Source: Streptococcus oralis (GTDB taxonomy: Bacteria; Bacillota; Bacilli; Lactobacillales; Streptococcaceae). Taken from it: a DNA stretch of 64,000 nt. Below are positions 18,349-27,762 of this stretch, in pieces (within the stretch, counting starts at the first letter, position 1; every line of letters starts with the position of its first letter). The notes under the pieces were generated by a model, which was given only the letters and a program-made list of their open reading frames with translations, was not told the origin of the DNA and searched no databases. Both the position numbers and the translations under genes were made by a program. Where the stretch lies: NCBI RefSeq assembly GCF_024399415.1, contig NZ_CP029257.1:1883501-1947500 (forward strand). Reading direction: 5' to 3'.

Positions 18349-18928
18349 CTATCTGACTCAGTTAGAAACCTATCTCCATAAACTACCTGAAGCTGACCGC
18401 ATCGAAGCCATGGACTACTTTAAGGAACTATTTGACGATGCAGGTCCAGAGGGCGAAGAAGAACTCATTGCTAGTCTAGGAACACCAAAAGAAGCTGCCC
18501 ATGATATCCTCTCTGATCTTCTCGATAAAAAGGTCAATGAGGCACCTGCTCAAAAGAATGACCGCCAACTGCTACACATTGCCCTACTTGCCTTACTGGC
18601 AGCCCCTATCGGAATTCCAGTCGGGATCGGCATCCTCATGGCCATCATCGGTATTTTTATCGCAGCTGTCTCCGTCATTCTAGCCTTCTTTACCGTCTCT
18701 GTGACAGGTATCCTACTGGGCGGACTCTTTATCGTAGAGAGTTTTAGCGTCCTAGTCGAAGCCAAATCCGCCTTTATCTTGATTTTTGGGGCTGGTTTGC
18801 TTGCTATCGGTGCTTCTTCTCTTGTTCTACTAGGCATCTCCTATGTAGCCCGTTTCTTTGGCCTCCTGATCATCCGCTTGGTGCAATGGATTCTTAAAAA
18901 AGGAAAGAGAGGTGACAGACATGCGTAA
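18335..18928 (+). CDS. DUF1700 family membrane protein
   Basis: The protein has 197 residues. The soluble N-terminal part reads YLTQLETYLHKLPEADRIEAMDYFKELFDDAG and LIASLGTPKEAAHDI, the HAAS-like helical domain found next to PadR regulators. Four hydrophobic segments follow from residue 75 to 185. The family is linked to envelope-stress sensing together with DUF4097 proteins. It overlaps padR at its start and the DUF4097 gene at its end, indicating coupled translation. Confidence 0.88.
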   Translation: MTRTDYLTQLETYLHKLPEADRIEAMDYFKELFDDAGPEGEEELIASLGTPKEAAHDILSDLLDKKVNEAPAQKNDRQLLHIALLALLAAPIGIPVGIGILMAIIGIFIAAVSVILAFFTVSVTGILLGGLFIVESFSVLVEAKSAFILIFGAGLLAIGASSLVLLGISYVARFFGLLIIRLVQWILKKGKRGDRHA

Positions 18929-19850
18929 ATTGACGAAAGGATTTCTCATTTTTGGTGTGGTTTCTACAATCCTTGGTTTTATCATGATCATTGTAGGGGC
19001 CCAGTTCAATGGTATTCAAAGTTTGCTTGCCATGTCAAAAGACCCAGTCTATGACAATCGTATCGAAGAAGTGACCTTTGGAAATGAAGTGGAAAAACTT
19101 GATTTGACCCTTGAGGAACATAGCCTAACCATCACAGAGTCTGTAGATGACAAGATCCACATCACCTATCATCCTTCCGTATCTGGTCGTCATGATTTGA
19201 CTACTGGCATGAGTGACAAAACACTGACCGTCACTGACAAACAAGCCTCCCAACATCGCTTTCTAGGTTCAGGAATCGAAGGCCTACTTCGTATCGCTAG
19301 CAACTATTCTAATCGTTTTGACGAAGTCGTTCTCTCCCTACCTAAAGGAAGAAAGCTGCAAGCTATCACCGTCTCAGCCAATCGTGGACAAACCAATATT
19401 CGTCAAGCCAATCTTGAAAATGCGACAATCAAAACAAAAGGCTATCTCTTAAGAATAACAGAAAGCTCTATCAAGAATAGTACACTAACGACACCTCATA
19501 TCATCAATATCTTTGATACCGAATTTACAGATAGCCAGGTCAAGACGGAAAGGGAACACATCTATGCTGAGAATATCAAGGTCCACGGCAAGGTTGAGCT
19601 AGAGGCCCATTCCACTCTAAACCTCATTCTCTCCCAGAAAGAGACTGACCGTATCAATCTAAATCTTTCTTCTCAGCATGGTGGTATCTATCATAAACCC
19701 AAAGAAGAACATCGTGGACAAAAAGAGAATGAACTTGCCAACCCATACAAGACAGACAAAGCAGATGTCAAGGACCTGCTCATTGCAAAAGCCAACCAGG
19801 ATATCTACCTACCTAAAGAAGAGTACTCTGCTCCATCTAGAAATCATTGA
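18921..19850 (+). CDS. DUF4097 family protein (beta-helix adhesin-like)
   Basis: The protein has 309 residues from the ATG at 18921, which has GAGAGG 8 bases upstream. A GTG at 18912 is an alternative start. One membrane segment lies at residues about 7-27. The rest is a beta-rich extracellular repeat domain of the DUF4097 type, with rungs such as LDLTLEEHSLTITESVDDK and LQAITVSANRGQTNIRQANL. The C-terminal 50 residues are charged. It works with the DUF1700 protein in PadR operons, probably in envelope homeostasis; the mechanism is unknown. Confidence 0.82.
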   Translation: MRKLTKGFLIFGVVSTILGFIMIIVGAQFNGIQSLLAMSKDPVYDNRIEEVTFGNEVEKLDLTLEEHSLTITESVDDKIHITYHPSVSGRHDLTTGMSDKTLTVTDKQASQHRFLGSGIEGLLRIASNYSNRFDEVVLSLPKGRKLQAITVSANRGQTNIRQANLENATIKTKGYLLRITESSIKNSTLTTPHIINIFDTEFTDSQVKTEREHIYAENIKVHGKVELEAHSTLNLILSQKETDRINLNLSSQHGGIYHKPKEEHRGQKENELANPYKTDKADVKDLLIAKANQDIYLPKEEYSAPSRNH

Positions 19851-19912
19851 CAAAAACGCTTTCATCTGCTAGTCTAAAGATAGAAAACGACCATAAAAAA
19901 GGAGGTTCCACC

Positions 19913-20875
19913 ATGACACAAGAATGGTTTGAAAGTGCCGATCTTGAGAAGAAATCACCTCAGACGAAATCGGAAAACCAGCCCAACGAGCCAGAGACTT
20001 CAGAAACTGTGGAGACCGAACTACAAGTAAGCCAAGAAACATCTGTCTCACCTAAAGAGTCGGAAACGCATGAGGAGGAAACTCCCGAAATGATTGAAGA
20101 AGCCCAAACCAAGGAAGAGGGAGAAGGGAAAGCTGAAGAGGAAGGCAACCAAGAAACCCCTGCAAAAGAGAAAAGCATCCTCAGCAAAGCTTTAGAAAGC
20201 CCCTATATCCCAGATATTGACCCTCGTAAAACAGCCCGGTTCAAAGAAGAAATCGCACTATTTTGGACTTGGCTGCTGGATGCTATCCAAGAACCAACTG
20301 CCAGCAAGACTACGGACCAAAAGCATCGTTACAGTGTCTTTGGCCTGCTCACTTTGCTGTCTTCTATTAATCTTTTCTTTAGTATCTATCATATCAAGCA
20401 CCTCTACTATGGCTATATGGCATCTATTGCCAATAGTTTACCTAACCAGCTCCCTCCTTTAAATCTCTTTGCTGGACTTTCTATCTTAGTCGCTAGCGCT
20501 CTATTTTACTTTTCTATCATTTTGGGAGGCTTTACTGTCCGACGTGTACTGGACCAGGAGAGCGACTTCACCTTCCAAGAAGCTTGCGATCGGTACAGCA
20601 GACTCTTTGCTATCCCACTTGTCCTAACGGCTCTAGCAAGTTTCTTTGCACTCTTTGGTGGCTTACGATTTGCTGGTATCCTCACTCTTCTAAGCATGGC
20701 CATCTTTGCCCTCGGCAATCTCTTTGTGATTAGCAAGCCAAGTAAAACCAGCAACCTTGACCCATTTTATCGTTTCTTGCTAGCTGTCTTACTTGATGGC
20801 GCTATTCTCTTACCCTTCTTCATTGCAGAGCTCGCGCTGACAGTTGACTACCTTCGCATCTTGACCTTCTTTTAA
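19913..20875 (+). CDS. Membrane protein with long acidic N-terminal tail
   Basis: The protein has 320 residues. The first 110 are strongly acidic and low in complexity (many Glu, Thr, Ser, Pro), presumably a cytoplasmic disordered tail. About five membrane segments follow, roughly at 145-315. The ATG at 19913 has an AAAGGAGG site. It is the last gene of the PadR operon and ends at a strong terminator. I do not recognise a named family; the conserved neighbourhood suggests an accessory role to the DUF1700/DUF4097 pair. Confidence 0.75.
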   Translation: MTQEWFESADLEKKSPQTKSENQPNEPETSETVETELQVSQETSVSPKESETHEEETPEMIEEAQTKEEGEGKAEEEGNQETPAKEKSILSKALESPYIPDIDPRKTARFKEEIALFWTWLLDAIQEPTASKTTDQKHRYSVFGLLTLLSSINLFFSIYHIKHLYYGYMASIANSLPNQLPPLNLFAGLSILVASALFYFSIILGGFTVRRVLDQESDFTFQEACDRYSRLFAIPLVLTALASFFALFGGLRFAGILTLLSMAIFALGNLFVISKPSKTSNLDPFYRFLLAVLLDGAILLPFFIAELALTVDYLRILTFF

Positions 20876-20876
20876 C

Positions 20877-20913
20877 CAAAATCCCTGCCATTTGTTAATG
20901 ACAGGGATTTTTA
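20877..20913. terminator. Bidirectional terminator between PadR operon and DUF4299 gene
   Basis: AAATCCCTGCCAT pairs with ATGACAGGGATTT around TTGTTA. T runs follow on the plus strand and an A-rich flank gives T on the minus strand. Confidence 0.85.
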
Positions 20914-20937
20914 TGCTTACTCTTTTTTGAGTCGTGG

Positions 20938-21798
20938 CTACTTGACGGCTACTAATTCCTCAAAATCTTTTCCCAAAATGGGTTCTACTTCTAATTGATT
21001 AGCATCTAATTGCTGGTAAAATGCTTTTGGTAGTGACTCTAGAAATCTTGCATAGTCCAAGCGAGCAATGGATTCGTAGTCTTCTGCTTTGGACCCATCA
21101 CCAGAAATCGTCACTAGGTCAATCTCCCAAACAAGTTCCTTTCCTACCAGCTGCTCGGTATAAGGAGCTGGTACAAAGGGTTCCTTTGGCAAAATCGTCT
21201 TGACTCCCTGGGCTAGGTGATAGATACCGTGCACCTTACCTTGGGCGTCTGGGTAAAATTTCACACTGGCAAGGTAGGCATCAGAGCCTTGAACCTTCTT
21301 GACCAGCTCTTCAAAACGTGCCAATCCATCCTCAGCCAAAAAGCTCTCGAGGTATTCCTTGTTGAGATAGATAGGGGACAAGAGCCCTTGGCAGTATACT
21401 AGACGAGCCGCTTTGTCAGCTAGATAATTCTGAACTGTTTCTCTGAAATAAGCTTCAAATTCAAACCCTTCTAGCCCTTCTACCACTTGCCCCAACTTGC
21501 TCGATAGGGCTTGGAGGAGAGCTTCTACAATCTCCCAGTCCGCTCTAGTAAGGAAGTCTGGAATCACCACTTGATAGCCTTTTCGACTATCCGCATAGTT
21601 CACTTTGAAAAGAAATTGCGACTGGCCTACAATCCCACATTCCATATACTCGAGACGATTAAGCGGCTGACGGAGATAGACTGCATCATAACTGTGTGAC
21701 TCCAAGCCCTCCACCAAGGCCAAGATGGACTTGGCAGTCAAGACCTCCTGTTGTCCTAGAATACTATCTTTATTTGGGATAAAAAATATTTTCGCCAT
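20938..21798 (-). CDS. DUF4299 family protein
   Basis: The protein has 286 residues, no signal peptide and no membrane segment. It begins MAKIFFIPNKDSILGQQEVLTA, which I associate with the streptococcal DUF4299 family. It contains two similar-looking alpha/beta parts, with YLRQPLNRLEYMECGIVGQSQF in the first and DAYLASVKFYPDAQGKVHGIYHL in the second. No function is known. The start at 21798 has a GGAGG site. It stands between two convergent or tandem units, with its own upstream gap of 120 bases. Confidence 0.65.
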   Translation of the reverse strand: MAKIFFIPNKDSILGQQEVLTAKSILALVEGLESHSYDAVYLRQPLNRLEYMECGIVGQSQFLFKVNYADSRKGYQVVIPDFLTRADWEIVEALLQALSSKLGQVVEGLEGFEFEAYFRETVQNYLADKAARLVYCQGLLSPIYLNKEYLESFLAEDGLARFEELVKKVQGSDAYLASVKFYPDAQGKVHGIYHLAQGVKTILPKEPFVPAPYTEQLVGKELVWEIDLVTISGDGSKAEDYESIARLDYARFLESLPKAFYQQLDANQLEVEPILGKDFEELVAVK

Positions 21799-21892
21799 AA
21801 CTGGCCTCCTTTGAAATCGTTTACACATAGTATACCCTATTTTCTTGAAAGATACAGAAACAAATTTTAGATTTTTAGATAAAAAGCATAGA

Positions 21893-21915
21893 AAAACAGC
21901 CCCTGAGGACTGTTT
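21893..21915 (-). terminator. Terminator of trhO
   Basis: On the minus strand AACAGTCC pairs with GGCTGTT around a short loop and is followed by TTTTTC. It begins a few bases after the trhO stop. Confidence 0.7.
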
Positions 21916-21919
21916 GATG

Positions 21920-22906
21920 TTATACAGTAGCGACTTGATCCAAGCTTTCACCGATAGCGGCTAGGCGCTCGATTACTTCTGCTTGTGTCAATTCATTTTC
22001 TGAGACGTAGCGGTTGCGTGGGTGAACACGACACTCGTGTGAGCATCCACGAAGGTACTTGTCTTCATTTTCTTCTGATGTTAGGATACGACGGTTACAG
22101 AAGGGATTTCCACAGTTGACATAACGTTCACATGGTGTTCCATCAAACCAGTCTTTCCCTACAATGGTAGGGTTGACATGGTTGACATCAACTGCGATAC
22201 GCTCGTCAAAGACGTACATTTTCCCATCCCAAAGTTCACCTTGAACTTCTGGGTCTTTACCGTAGGTTGCGATTCCTCCGTGCAATTGACCGACATCTTT
22301 GTAGCCTTCACGGACCATCCAGCCTGAGAATTTCTCACAGCGAACGCCGCCTGTACAGTAAACCACGACACGTTTATCCATGAATTTTTCCTTGTTGTCA
22401 CGGACCCATTGTGGCAACTCACGGAAGTTGCGGATGTCTGGGCGGATAGCCCCACGGAAGTGTCCTAGGTCGTACTCGTAATCGTTACGTGTGTCAAGAA
22501 CCACTGTATCTTCGTCAAGAAGGGCTTCTTTGAACTCTTTTGGAGACAAGTAAGCACCTGTTGTTTCAAGTGGATTGATATCGTTGTCAAAGTCGTTGTC
22601 TTCCAAACCAAGGTGGACAATCTCTTTCTTGTAGCGAACAAACATCTTCTTGAAGGCTTGTTCATTTTCTTCGTCAATCTTGAACCAGAGGTCTTCCATG
22701 CCTGGGAGGCTGTGAACGTAGTCCATGTATTTTTGAGTTGTTTCGTAGTCACCTGAAACGGTTCCGTTGATTCCCTCGTCAGCGACTAGGATACGGCCTT
22801 TGAGACCGATTGATTTACAGAAAGCCAAGTGATCTGCCGCAAATTGCTCTGCATTTTCAATTGGAGTATAAAGGTAGTAAAGTAAGACACGAATATCTTT
22901 TGCCAT
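21920..22906 (-). CDS. trhO: tRNA uridine(34) hydroxylase, rhodanese-domain protein
   Basis: TrhO (YceA) hydroxylates U34 of certain tRNAs as a prephenate-independent route to 5-hydroxyuridine. The protein has 328 residues. The N-terminal acylphosphatase-like domain contains [16 protein letters not shown], the rhodanese domain contains the active Cys loop [16 protein letters not shown], and a Cys-rich C-terminus ([23 protein letters not shown]) completes the family plan. The ATG at 22906 is preceded by an AGAGAA sequence. It is monocistronic. Confidence 0.93.
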   Translation of the reverse strand: MAKDIRVLLYYLYTPIENAEQFAADHLAFCKSIGLKGRILVADEGINGTVSGDYETTQKYMDYVHSLPGMEDLWFKIDEENEQAFKKMFVRYKKEIVHLGLEDNDFDNDINPLETTGAYLSPKEFKEALLDEDTVVLDTRNDYEYDLGHFRGAIRPDIRNFRELPQWVRDNKEKFMDKRVVVYCTGGVRCEKFSGWMVREGYKDVGQLHGGIATYGKDPEVQGELWDGKMYVFDERIAVDVNHVNPTIVGKDWFDGTPCERYVNCGNPFCNRRILTSEENEDKYLRGCSHECRVHPRNRYVSENELTQAEVIERLAAIGESLDQVATV

Positions 22907-22932
22907 AAGATTTGTTCTCTTTTCTATTCTTA

Positions 22933-22947
22933 AATTTTCAGAATTTT
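22933..22947 (-). promoter_or_regulatory. CodY-box-like sequence upstream of trhO
   Basis: AATTTTCAGAATTTT matches 13 of 15 positions of the CodY box consensus and lies 27 bases before the trhO ATG. In AT-rich DNA such matches occur by chance, so this is tentative. Confidence 0.25.
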
Positions 22948-23037
22948 TCATTCAACTATACTAGTATACCCACTTGGGAAAACGAATGCAATTTATTTGA
23001 CCGGAAATTGTAGAAAGAGTCCTACCCCTGCATTTCA

Positions 23038-23334
23038 TCAGTAACCATAGCGAATCGCAGATAATTCTCTCAATTTTTTTATTTGCTTAGCTTGACTTTC
23101 TGACAAACCCAGCTTATTGTCAATCAACACACGTGAGATGTCAACGTTCATTTGGCTCAGAATAAATGGAGTAGAGGTTCCATCATCCTCTAATCGTTTT
23201 TTATAAATCACTAGCTGATTTTTCAAGGGAGTAAGTTGAGGCGCAGCCTTTATATCTTCCAATAGATAATCAATGATGGTCATGGCTTCACAACGCCTTT
23301 CTCTCCCTCCTGCAAACCATTTTAATGGTGTCAT
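23038..23334 (-). CDS. Putative class II bacteriocin immunity protein (EntA_Immun-like)
   Basis: The protein has 98 residues. It is helical, basic and without a signal peptide, with IIDYLLEDIKAAPQLTPLKNQLVIYKKRLE in the pattern of enterocin A-type immunity proteins, which form four-helix bundles in the cytoplasm and protect against class II bacteriocins. An AGGAGG site precedes two possible ATGs (23340 and 23334); spacing favours 23334. No bacteriocin gene is adjacent, so it would be an orphan immunity gene. The CPBP protease gene upstream on the same strand, 68 bases away, supports a bacteriocin link. Family call is moderate. Confidence 0.5.
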   Translation of the reverse strand: MTPLKWFAGGRERRCEAMTIIDYLLEDIKAAPQLTPLKNQLVIYKKRLEDDGTSTPFILSQMNVDISRVLIDNKLGLSESQAKQIKKLRELSAIRYGY

Positions 23335-23402
23335 ACTCATTTCCCTCCTGAAATTCGCTTATAAATTGAAAAACTATAGTTCCTAACTCTCGTACCAGTA
23401 TT

Positions 23403-24092
23403 TTACCCAAACACCCTGTGTAAAAAAGTCAGCAAAAATGGCAAGGTCGCTACAATATTATTGATCACATGCACCGCATAGGATGGATAAATGCTCTTGG
23501 TATAGCGGGTCAAACCAGCAAAGATGATTCCAGATGTTGTAAAAACAAAAATATCTAACAGACTAGGCAGACTTGAAAAATGAGGGAGAGCAAACAAAAT
23601 GGAAGGAAGAAGCAAATCAAGGCCAAATCGCGAATCTTTAAAAAAGGCGTGTTGCAGTAATCCTCTATAGATTAACTCTTCCATCAGTGGAATCAGAAAG
23701 AACAGGGCTATATAGATACCTAGCTCTGCAAAGTTAGTCCCACTATAACCAATCAATACAGCCCAACCTTCAGCAGTTGACTGAACATGTTTAGCTGTCT
23801 GAACGTTAAAAGAGATCTGGAGCACTACCACTAATACTGTCAAAATCGAATACCAAAGCCATTTTTTTCTTGGAATGCGAAAGAGATAACCATGGCCTGT
23901 CTTAACCAGAATCCAAATCATGACTCCGATAAATAGCAAACTCAAGATATTTTGAATCCAGAAGAAATTGCCTATCTGGGAAGAAAATTGCCAATAGTTT
24001 TGGACAATAAGCGTCAGCTGAGAAAGGCCAAATACGAAAAATAGGTAAGAGAAGACAGCACTCATTTTGAAAAGAAGGCGATATTTTTTCAT
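23403..24092 (-). CDS. CPBP family intramembrane glutamic endopeptidase
   Basis: The protein has 229 residues and about seven membrane segments. The three conserved motifs of the family are visible: EELIYRGLLQHAF (EExxxR), FALPHFSS (FxxxH type) and HVINN (HxxxN/B). Members of this Abi group include bacteriocin self-immunity and CAAX-like proteases; in pneumococcus related proteins sit in bacteriocin loci. Here it is followed by the immunity-like gene. It starts with ATG at 24092. The substrate is unknown. Confidence 0.85.
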   Translation of the reverse strand: MKKYRLLFKMSAVFSYLFFVFGLSQLTLIVQNYWQFSSQIGNFFWIQNILSLLFIGVMIWILVKTGHGYLFRIPRKKWLWYSILTVLVVVLQISFNVQTAKHVQSTAEGWAVLIGYSGTNFAELGIYIALFFLIPLMEELIYRGLLQHAFFKDSRFGLDLLLPSILFALPHFSSLPSLLDIFVFTTSGIIFAGLTRYTKSIYPSYAVHVINNIVATLPFLLTFLHRVFG

Positions 24093-24164
24093 AATAAATC
24101 CTCTATAGATGTATGTGTATCACATCGTATAAACCCTCAGAACCACTGTTTTCATTTTTACATC

Positions 24165-24210
24165 CTAAAAATCACTACCTCCCCTAGAGAACTAAGGAAG
24201 GCAGTGATCA
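24165..24210 (-). terminator. Terminator of the ngt operon
   Basis: On the minus strand ATCACTGCCT pairs with AGGTAGTGAT around an 18-base loop, followed by TTTTTAGG. It lies 42 bases after the ngtS stop. Confidence 0.75.
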
Positions 24211-24252
24211 CATTTTTAGGAATTAGGAATGAATACACGAAATCAATCGATC

Positions 24253-25737
24253 TTATGATTTTTTGTTTTTCAAGAATTCGTCGTATTGTTTTTGCATTTC
24301 GTTCAATACTTTTTCGTAAGCACCTTCAGATTTCAATTTTTCCATCAATTCTGGAATAGCTTTATCTGGGTCTACAGTACCAGTGTTGATAGCTGTATCG
24401 AATTGTTGCATTGTGTTAGAGATTGCTGAAATTTCAGATTTCACACTGTCAGTGTTAAAGATAAATCCAAGTGCTGGAGATTCTTTAGCTTCTGCCAATT
24501 GTTTCTTAGAATCTGCAATTTGTTGGTCTGTAACGTTTTCGTTGATGTAAAGAATCCAGTTGTTACCAGTGTTCCATCCACCCATGTGAGTATTTCCTTT
24601 GTAGCCATCAAGGACGCGTACACGGTTTTCTTTACCTTCAATTTTTTCCCAGTTCTTGCCTTCTGGACCGTAAACAAGACCGTTCAAGAGTTCTGGGTTC
24701 GTGTTCAAGAGGTTCAACACTTCCATTGATTTTTCTTTGTTCTTAGAGTTGTTTGAGATAACAAAGTTGGCAACTTGTGTTGTTTGGTTTTTCTTGATAA
24801 AGTTAGTGATTGGTTTGATTTGGATGTCTTTGTTAGCAACGCGTGAGAGCAAGCTGTTACCGTAGTCAGCTGGTCCTACTGTTTCTTCACGAACGAACCA
24901 AGTATCTTGTTGAAGGTCAAATGAAGTGTCGCTTGTTGCTACGTCTTTTGGAATGTATCCTTCTTCATAGAATTTGTGAAGAGTCTTCAAGTGTTCTTTG
25001 AAACGAGGTACTTCGTAACGGTTTACGATCTTAGTAGTGTCTCCTTCAAGGTCGATAACAAATGGAAGTCCGTTTGGTACTGGGTAGTCAAAGTTATCAG
25101 ATGGGATAAAGTTCTTCGTAACCGCAAATGGTACTACATCTGGAGCTTTTTCTTTGATTTGTTTCAAGACTGGCTCAAGTGTTTCGTATGAAGTTACACC
25201 TGAAATATCGATACCGTATTTAGCAAGAAGAGTTCCGTTGAAGGCAAAGTTTTGAGATGATGCAACGTTAGCTGCAACTGGTACTGCATAGATCTTACCG
25301 TTTACAGTGTTCCCTTTGATGTAAGCTGGGTCAAGTGCTTTGTAAAGCTCTGCTCCTTCTTTTTTATACAATTCTGTCAAGTCAGCATAAGCACCTTTTT
25401 GAGCATTTACGACATAGTTAGATGCAAATGCGATATCATAGTTTTCACCAGATGATGTGATAACAGACATTTTCTTATCATAGTCACCCCATCCAAGGTA
25501 TTGGATATCCAATTTAGCACCGACTTTTTCTTCGATGATTTTGTTTGCATTTTCTAGCAATTCATCCAAGTTGTCTGGTTTGTCACCGATTTGGTACATT
25601 TTGATGACAGGTTTTTCACCTGAAGTAGTATCTGCAGCTTTTTTGTTGTTACCTGTAAGGTTTCCACAAGCAGCAAGACCAGCAGCCAAAGCGACTACGC
25701 TAGCAGATGCAAAAGCATATTTTTTCCAGTTTTTCAT
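24253..25737 (-). CDS. ngtS: N-glycan ABC importer, substrate-binding lipoprotein
   Basis: The protein has 494 residues. A lipoprotein signal peptide ends in LAAC with Cys24. The rest is a family 1 extracellular sugar-binding protein of the LplA type, with IDISGVTSYETLEPVLKQIKEKAP and GPEGKNWEKIEG as recognisable blocks. In pneumococcus the equivalent NgtS binds N-glycan oligosaccharides released by host-glycan enzymes. The three-gene order permease-permease-binding protein is the same here, and the mannosidase genes lie directly upstream. No ATPase gene is present; such importers use the shared MsmK-type ATPase encoded elsewhere. Gene name is by recall and context. Confidence 0.85.
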   Translation of the reverse strand: MKNWKKYAFASASVVALAAGLAACGNLTGNNKKAADTTSGEKPVIKMYQIGDKPDNLDELLENANKIIEEKVGAKLDIQYLGWGDYDKKMSVITSSGENYDIAFASNYVVNAQKGAYADLTELYKKEGAELYKALDPAYIKGNTVNGKIYAVPVAANVASSQNFAFNGTLLAKYGIDISGVTSYETLEPVLKQIKEKAPDVVPFAVTKNFIPSDNFDYPVPNGLPFVIDLEGDTTKIVNRYEVPRFKEHLKTLHKFYEEGYIPKDVATSDTSFDLQQDTWFVREETVGPADYGNSLLSRVANKDIQIKPITNFIKKNQTTQVANFVISNNSKNKEKSMEVLNLLNTNPELLNGLVYGPEGKNWEKIEGKENRVRVLDGYKGNTHMGGWNTGNNWILYINENVTDQQIADSKKQLAEAKESPALGFIFNTDSVKSEISAISNTMQQFDTAINTGTVDPDKAIPELMEKLKSEGAYEKVLNEMQKQYDEFLKNKKS

Positions 25738-25820
25738 GATAAAAACTCCTTTTTTTATTTTTAAACTTATAAACGATTTAATGATTTTTAACTTCAGTCA
25801 CTAAGATGAAGTTGGGAAGG

Positions 25821-25837
25821 GAGAAACGGTGTTTCTC
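25821..25837 (-). repeat. Perfect hairpin between ngtP2 and ngtS
   Basis: GAGAAAC and GTTTCTC flank a 3-base loop in the 108-base gap between the second permease gene and ngtS. There is no T run on the operon strand, so it is not an ordinary terminator. It may protect or process the mRNA so that ngtS is expressed more than the permeases. Confidence 0.5.
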
Positions 25838-25845
25838 AACAAGTG

Positions 25846-26769
25846 CTATTCTTTGACACCACCGATCGTCAACCCTTTAACAAAGTAGCGTTGGAAGAAT
25901 GGATACAGAATCGCGATTGGAAGGGTTGCAACAACAACCATGGCCATACGACCTGTTTCTTTCGGTAGAGCGACTCCCAGTTGACCAGATAGGCCGACTG
26001 CTTTTGCGATGTAGTCCATATTTTGTTGGATTTGCATGAGCAAATATTGCAATGGATACAAGTTGTCACTCTTGATGTAAAGAAGGGCGTTGAACCAGTC
26101 GTTCCAGAAACCAAGAGCTGTCAAAAGCGTGATGGTTGCGATACCTGGAAGTGACAATGGCAAACAGATTTGGAAGAAGATCCGAGCTTCACTGGCACCA
26201 TCGATACGAGCAGATTCGAGAATGGCTTCTGGAATGGTCTTCTTGAAGAAGGAACGCATCAAGATGATGTTGAATGGTGAGAGAAGCATTGGAACAATCA
26301 AGGCCCAAACGGTATCACCAAGTTGAAGCAGGCGAGTAACCACGATATAGCCTGGTACCAAACCAGCGTTGAACAACATACTAAGAAGAGCGAAGATCGT
26401 AAAGAATCTGCGGTACTTAAAGGTTGTCCGTGAGATGGCGTAGGCATAAGTGGTTGTGATGAAGACGTTGGTCACTGTTCCGACTACTGTTACAAAAACT
26501 GAGATAAAGAGCGCTTGGAGGATCTTATCTTTAAACTGAGCTAGGAACTGGAATCCATCTACACCAAATTTCGAAGGGAAAAAGCTATATCCATACTGGA
26601 GGATGCTCTTTTCATCTGTCACCGAAATGATGATAACGAAGATAAAGGGCAAGATACAAGAAAGAGCGATCAAACCAGAGATGATACTAAAGAAGATATC
26701 TGCTTTCTTACTGAAGGAGTGAATGCCGACATTATCAATTTTTTCTTTTTTAATTTTCTTTTCTGCCAT
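25846..26769 (-). CDS. ngtP2: N-glycan ABC importer, permease (LplC/YtcP type)
   Basis: The protein has 307 residues and six membrane segments. The inner-membrane permease EAA loop appears as ILESARIDGASEARIFFQICLPLSLPG. The C-terminus YFVKGLTIGGVKE is typical of the YtcP/LplC group. The start at 26769 has an AGGAGG site; the upstream in-frame ATG at 26820 lies inside the previous gene. It pairs with the other permease encoded 13 bases upstream. Confidence 0.88.
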   Translation of the reverse strand: MAEKKIKKEKIDNVGIHSFSKKADIFFSIISGLIALSCILPFIFVIIISVTDEKSILQYGYSFFPSKFGVDGFQFLAQFKDKILQALFISVFVTVVGTVTNVFITTTYAYAISRTTFKYRRFFTIFALLSMLFNAGLVPGYIVVTRLLQLGDTVWALIVPMLLSPFNIILMRSFFKKTIPEAILESARIDGASEARIFFQICLPLSLPGIATITLLTALGFWNDWFNALLYIKSDNLYPLQYLLMQIQQNMDYIAKAVGLSGQLGVALPKETGRMAMVVVATLPIAILYPFFQRYFVKGLTIGGVKE

Positions 26770-26782
26770 ATTCTCCTCCTTT

Positions 26783-27712
26783 CTAGAACAAAGCTGAGTT
26801 TGGATCGACTCGTCTTGCAAGCAAGTTTGATAGGATAACCAGAATCAAACCGACAACGGATTGGTAAAGACCGGCTGCTGAAGCCATACCGATATCTGCT
26901 GTCTGAGTCAAACCATTAAAGACATATACGTCCAAAACGTTGGTTACATTGTAAAGCTGACCAGCATTGTGTGGGATTTGATAGAAGAGACCAAAGTCTG
27001 CACGGAAGATATTTCCGACTGCAAGGATGGTCAAGACTGTTACAAGCGGAGTCAACTGAGGAATGGTTACGTTGCGAATACGTTGCCACTTGCTAGCCCC
27101 GTCCACTGTTGCTGCTTCGTAGTAGGTGGGGTCAATTCCCATGATCGTCGCATAGTACATGACACTGCTATATCCAAAGCCTTTCCAAATACCTAGGAAA
27201 AGGAGAAGGTATGGCCAAATGCCTAAGTCAGCGTAGAAGTTGACTTCCTTCATGCCAATGGATGTTAGGAAATGGTTGAAGACCCCTTTGTCAATGTTTA
27301 GGAAGGCATCTGTAAAGAAACTGATGATAACCCATGACAGGAAGTAAGGGAACAACATAGACGTTTGGAAAATTTTAACCATTCTCTTAGAGCGAAGCTC
27401 GCTGAGGATGATGGCAATCCCTACTGATACAATCAAACCGATAAAGATAAAGCCGAGATTATAGAGAACGGTATTTCGAGTGATGATAAAGGCATCTTTT
27501 GAACTAAACAAGAATCTGAAATTATCTAACCCGACCCATTTACTATTCACAATACTATCTATGAAACCATTACTGGTCATATGGTAGTCTTTAAAGGCGA
27601 CCACATTCCCAAATACTGGAATGTAAAAGAATAGAATCAACCAGAGTGCCCCTGGTAAAACCATCAAGAGAAAGATCCAGTTATCTCTCAAGGTCTTTGA
27701 AAACTTTTTCAT
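26783..27712 (-). CDS. ngtP1: N-glycan ABC importer, permease (LplB type)
   Basis: The protein has 309 residues and six membrane segments. The EAA loop reads YYEAATVDGASKWQRIRNVTIPQLTP. The C-terminus LLARRVDPNSALF is typical of LplB-like permeases. It is the first gene of the importer operon. A promoter and a cre site lie within 75 bases upstream, so expression should fall when preferred sugars are present. Confidence 0.88.
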   Translation of the reverse strand: MKKFSKTLRDNWIFLLMVLPGALWLILFFYIPVFGNVVAFKDYHMTSNGFIDSIVNSKWVGLDNFRFLFSSKDAFIITRNTVLYNLGFIFIGLIVSVGIAIILSELRSKRMVKIFQTSMLFPYFLSWVIISFFTDAFLNIDKGVFNHFLTSIGMKEVNFYADLGIWPYLLLFLGIWKGFGYSSVMYYATIMGIDPTYYEAATVDGASKWQRIRNVTIPQLTPLVTVLTILAVGNIFRADFGLFYQIPHNAGQLYNVTNVLDVYVFNGLTQTADIGMASAAGLYQSVVGLILVILSNLLARRVDPNSALF

Positions 27713-27762
27713 AATTTCCTCCCTTTTTATTCCTAAAAACTGATTTCATCGAATTTTTAGGT

